Assembly: GCA_023238725.1 (NCBI GenBank)
Contig: CM041553.1
Coordinates: 17,175,501 to 17,239,500 of the forward strand
Source: Scortum barcoo
Lineage: Eukaryota; Chordata; Actinopteri; Centrarchiformes; Terapontidae
Reading direction: 5' to 3'
DNA length: 64,000 nucleotides
The first letter of the stretch is position 1. Every line of letters starts with the position of its first letter. The notes beneath the pieces are model-generated. The model was not told the origin of the DNA and did not search any database. It was given only the letters and a program-made list of their open reading frames with translations. Made by a program: the position numbers and the translations under genes. Of the stretch, positions 62,169 to 64,000 are shown piece after piece.

Positions 62169-62975
62169 GTCAGTAAAGAAAATCTAAGCACTCTTCTTAC
62201 TAATGTGGTAAAATGTTATTTATAAAAATGAGCCACAGCCACTTTTTTTTAGAAAGAATGTCCCCGTTACTCCCTGTAATCCCCCTATAAAACAATGACA
62301 GACAGTTTGTTCTGTAGTAAGTCATTCTAATGAAATCCTACTTTTCTGAAACATTTTTTTGTAGTCTATATATTACTTTTCATCGTTTTGCTTAACTGAA
62401 CCTTTAACAGAAAAAAACCTGCTGATCAAGGTGCGTGACTACCTGCATTTAACCTGCTGCTTCCAAACAGGCTCATGGTTTTTTTATTCTTCTGTAAAAG
62501 TCCTATCAAACATTACCTTAGTGCATGAAAAGCTCAAGGACAACAAAACAATGGAAAGACAAACACTGACGTACCAACAAAAAGCAGTGACAGCAAAGGA
62601 TAAACGCGGGGACACGCTGAGACTCCTCTCCTTATGTAATGGTGCTGAATATACTGGAATGCTGCTTGGTCTCCATGGGGACTGTTGCTGTTCCTTAAGG
62701 AATTCACAGGCAGAATTACATTTGGGGGGTGTGGGTGTTTTTAGTCTCTTAGTCAGTCCTGTGATTGATCTGTACATAAATCCCCATAATCCCTACACTG
62801 ATCACTTGGCACATAAAACTACAAATACTGTGTGTGGCTGTGTGTTATTTTCTAGGTTTATGTGTACACAAAAGCATGACGCAGATCCACAAGACTTTAA
62901 CTGCTCCTTTTTAATCAACATTCTTCTTCTCACATTTCAATTTGTGCTCTCTCCCTGTCTTTCCCCATACTCCAG
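62169..62975 (+). other. dlc1: intron (807 bp) of dlc1
   Basis: Non-coding. A long open frame crosses from here into the next exon but its intronic part resembles nothing known. The acceptor is a C/T tract plus ATACTCCAG ending at 62975. Confidence 0.9.
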
Positions 62976-63158
62976 ACCGCAGAAACTCCGCTGGCCGAGC
63001 TTCCAGAACTCCCATCGGCCCAGCTTGGCCTCGGCCCAGCTCCAGATTAGCTGCCAGTCTGTGCTGCAGATGAATCTGCTCCAGAAGCTCTCCCTGCTGC
63101 TGCACCTCACTGCCCTGCTGGAGAAACACACTCCTACAAACAAACACGGCTTCAGCTG
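62976..63158 (+). CDS. dlc1: dlc1 exon, linker directly before the RhoGAP domain
   Basis: The exon completes an Arg codon and encodes PQKLRWPSFQNSHRPSLAS, then LQISCQSVLQMNLLQKL, HLTALLEKHTP and NKHGFS, with two bases of Trp. The human protein has LQINCQSVAQMNLLQKYS and TALLEKYTPSNKHGFSW here, so identity is high. One extra codon (LLLH for LLK) distinguishes this copy. In the family the next exon begins the RhoGAP domain (AVPKFMKR...); it is not in the window. The donor is GCTG/GTGAGT at 63159. Confidence 0.95.
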
Positions 63159-64000
63159 GTGAGTGGACTGGAGTAAAAGGGGAATGTTGTGTAAGGAATA
63201 TATGCACCAAATTTTTTCACGCAAAGCTTGTTTTTGCGTGAAATGCCTTTCGCGTCTGGCTAATTGTTTCTTGTAAGTGATGCCCTTGGATTTATCCACT
63301 CAGTCCCCTATATCCCACCTGTCTCCCAATCCCCTCCATCTGCAGGTTGTTGTATAGTGTGATGACGTCTGTCCGCAGAGGTTGGGTTTCACATTCTTTT
63401 CCCAGGCCTGTAATTGCTGGGAAGGGGTGCACATTGTCTTTTTCTCAACGGGGCAATCATGGCAGTTCACACGCATGGTGTTACAAGAGCTGGAGGCTGG
63501 AAAGATTGGTCCTCAACAATTATCCCTCCACCACTACCTTCTCTACCATTTCTAAAGTGTTGGTCTGACCTCACTTTACATGGTGCTCATGATTATCGAA
63601 TGGCATCTAATATCCTCCTTGTTACTGTCTCTGCTTTAGAGGTTCTGTAGACGCTCCTAAACTAACTTCTGCTTTCTCTTTTTCTTCTTGCATTTCTTTC
63701 TTTTTCTTCCAGAAGTCAAATACTGGGGAAAAAGTGTAAAAATAAGTATAAAATACAAGACTTTATTGACCAGAAAATACATTACTGGACTTTCGTTGCA
63801 GTCAGAACATATAATACATGTTATAAATATTTCGTGAAACAAACAAACATTAGCATTTACTCAGCATTACCATTTTTTAAAAATATCTGAAGTAAGTTAT
63901 ATACTATTTTACAAAATCTAACAAGGAAAATTGTATCATTTTGTTGTGTTTTTCCACTTCTCTATCATTCCTTCTACCAAAGGCCTTCCTTGGACAGGAA
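63159..64000 (+). other. dlc1: intron of dlc1, open to the right
   Basis: I looked for the first RhoGAP exon (PKFMKR, VFGVPL) and did not find it. The sequence is ordinary AT-rich intron with a T/C-rich stretch at 63670-63713. Confidence 0.8.

Larger units (their letters stand above)
1..64000 (+). other. dlc1: dlc1 locus, internal part of the gene (open at both ends)
   Basis: Nine coding exons on the + strand encode pieces of one protein that I recognise as DLC1, a Rho GTPase-activating protein acting at focal adhesions and the cell cortex. DLC1 is preferred over its paralogues STARD13 and STARD8 because of the SDEDEPCAISG block after the SAM domain, the WTFQRDSKRWSR block, the LNCVDIS segment, the STQTS serine cluster and the pre-RhoGAP segment ending NKHGFSW. 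In sequence comparisons from memory these are closest to mammalian DLC1. Exon borders are GT-AG and the phases agree from exon to exon, apart from the large exon. The RhoGAP and START exons and the first large long-isoform exon are outside the window. Orthology is recalled, not searched. Confidence 0.93.

Noticed and set aside
62431..62975. Long open frame continuing upstream from the exon at 62976
   Set aside because: The part before 62976 resembles nothing in DLC1. A clear acceptor at 62975 and the phase fit show it is intron read-through.
63159..64000. First RhoGAP exon expected after NKHGFSW
   Set aside because: I searched by eye for PKFMKR- and VFGVPL-like codons in all + frames and found none.

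Overview
This is vertebrate, and most likely teleost (percomorph-type), genomic DNA. It has long AT-rich introns, short exons with GT-AG borders, fish-type SINEs, a decayed Tc1-like transposon and many (CA)n/(TC)n tracts. There is no sign of bacterial gene organisation. Nearly all of the open reading frames of 60-140 codons are non-coding.

One gene explains the window: the fish orthologue of DLC1 (deleted in liver cancer 1; a Rho GTPase-activating protein with SAM, RhoGAP and START domains). It lies on the + strand and runs off both ends. Nine of its coding exons are present. Three exons specific to the long isoform lie at 4262-4396, 4729-4836 and 17806-17839. One putative alternative first exon is at 27056-27185. 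The first exon of the short isoform ends at 48984 (start codon 48972). The shared exons are 55316-55387, 56943-57024 and 58231-58294 (SAM domain), 60501-62168 (large serine-rich/focal-adhesion exon) and 62976-63158 (linker before RhoGAP). The RhoGAP and START exons lie beyond the right edge. The large N-terminal exon of the long isoform lies beyond the left edge. Predicted borders and reading phases agree throughout, except inside the large exon.

Layout: 1-18 kb holds the long-isoform exons and most of the recognisable transposons. 18-55 kb is one 37.5-kb intron of the long transcript, in which the two downstream first exons sit (about 27.1 kb and 49.0 kb). The second is preceded by about 0.9 kb of CpG-rich promoter-like DNA. 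55-63 kb holds the shared exons. Three different N-termini (long, middle, short) all splice in phase 1 onto the same acceptor at 55316, so the locus makes proteins that share SAM-linker-RhoGAP-START and differ only in the N-terminus.

The two points most worth following are these. (1) The exon near 27.1 kb encodes a basic N-terminus of about 43 residues and fits the SAM exon exactly in phase. (2) The large exon carries two reading-frame breaks, each at a GAG/GAA run. Homology to DLC1 continues across both, and the exon length is 2 nt short of what the flanking phases need. I see no evidence for a wholly new biological system here.
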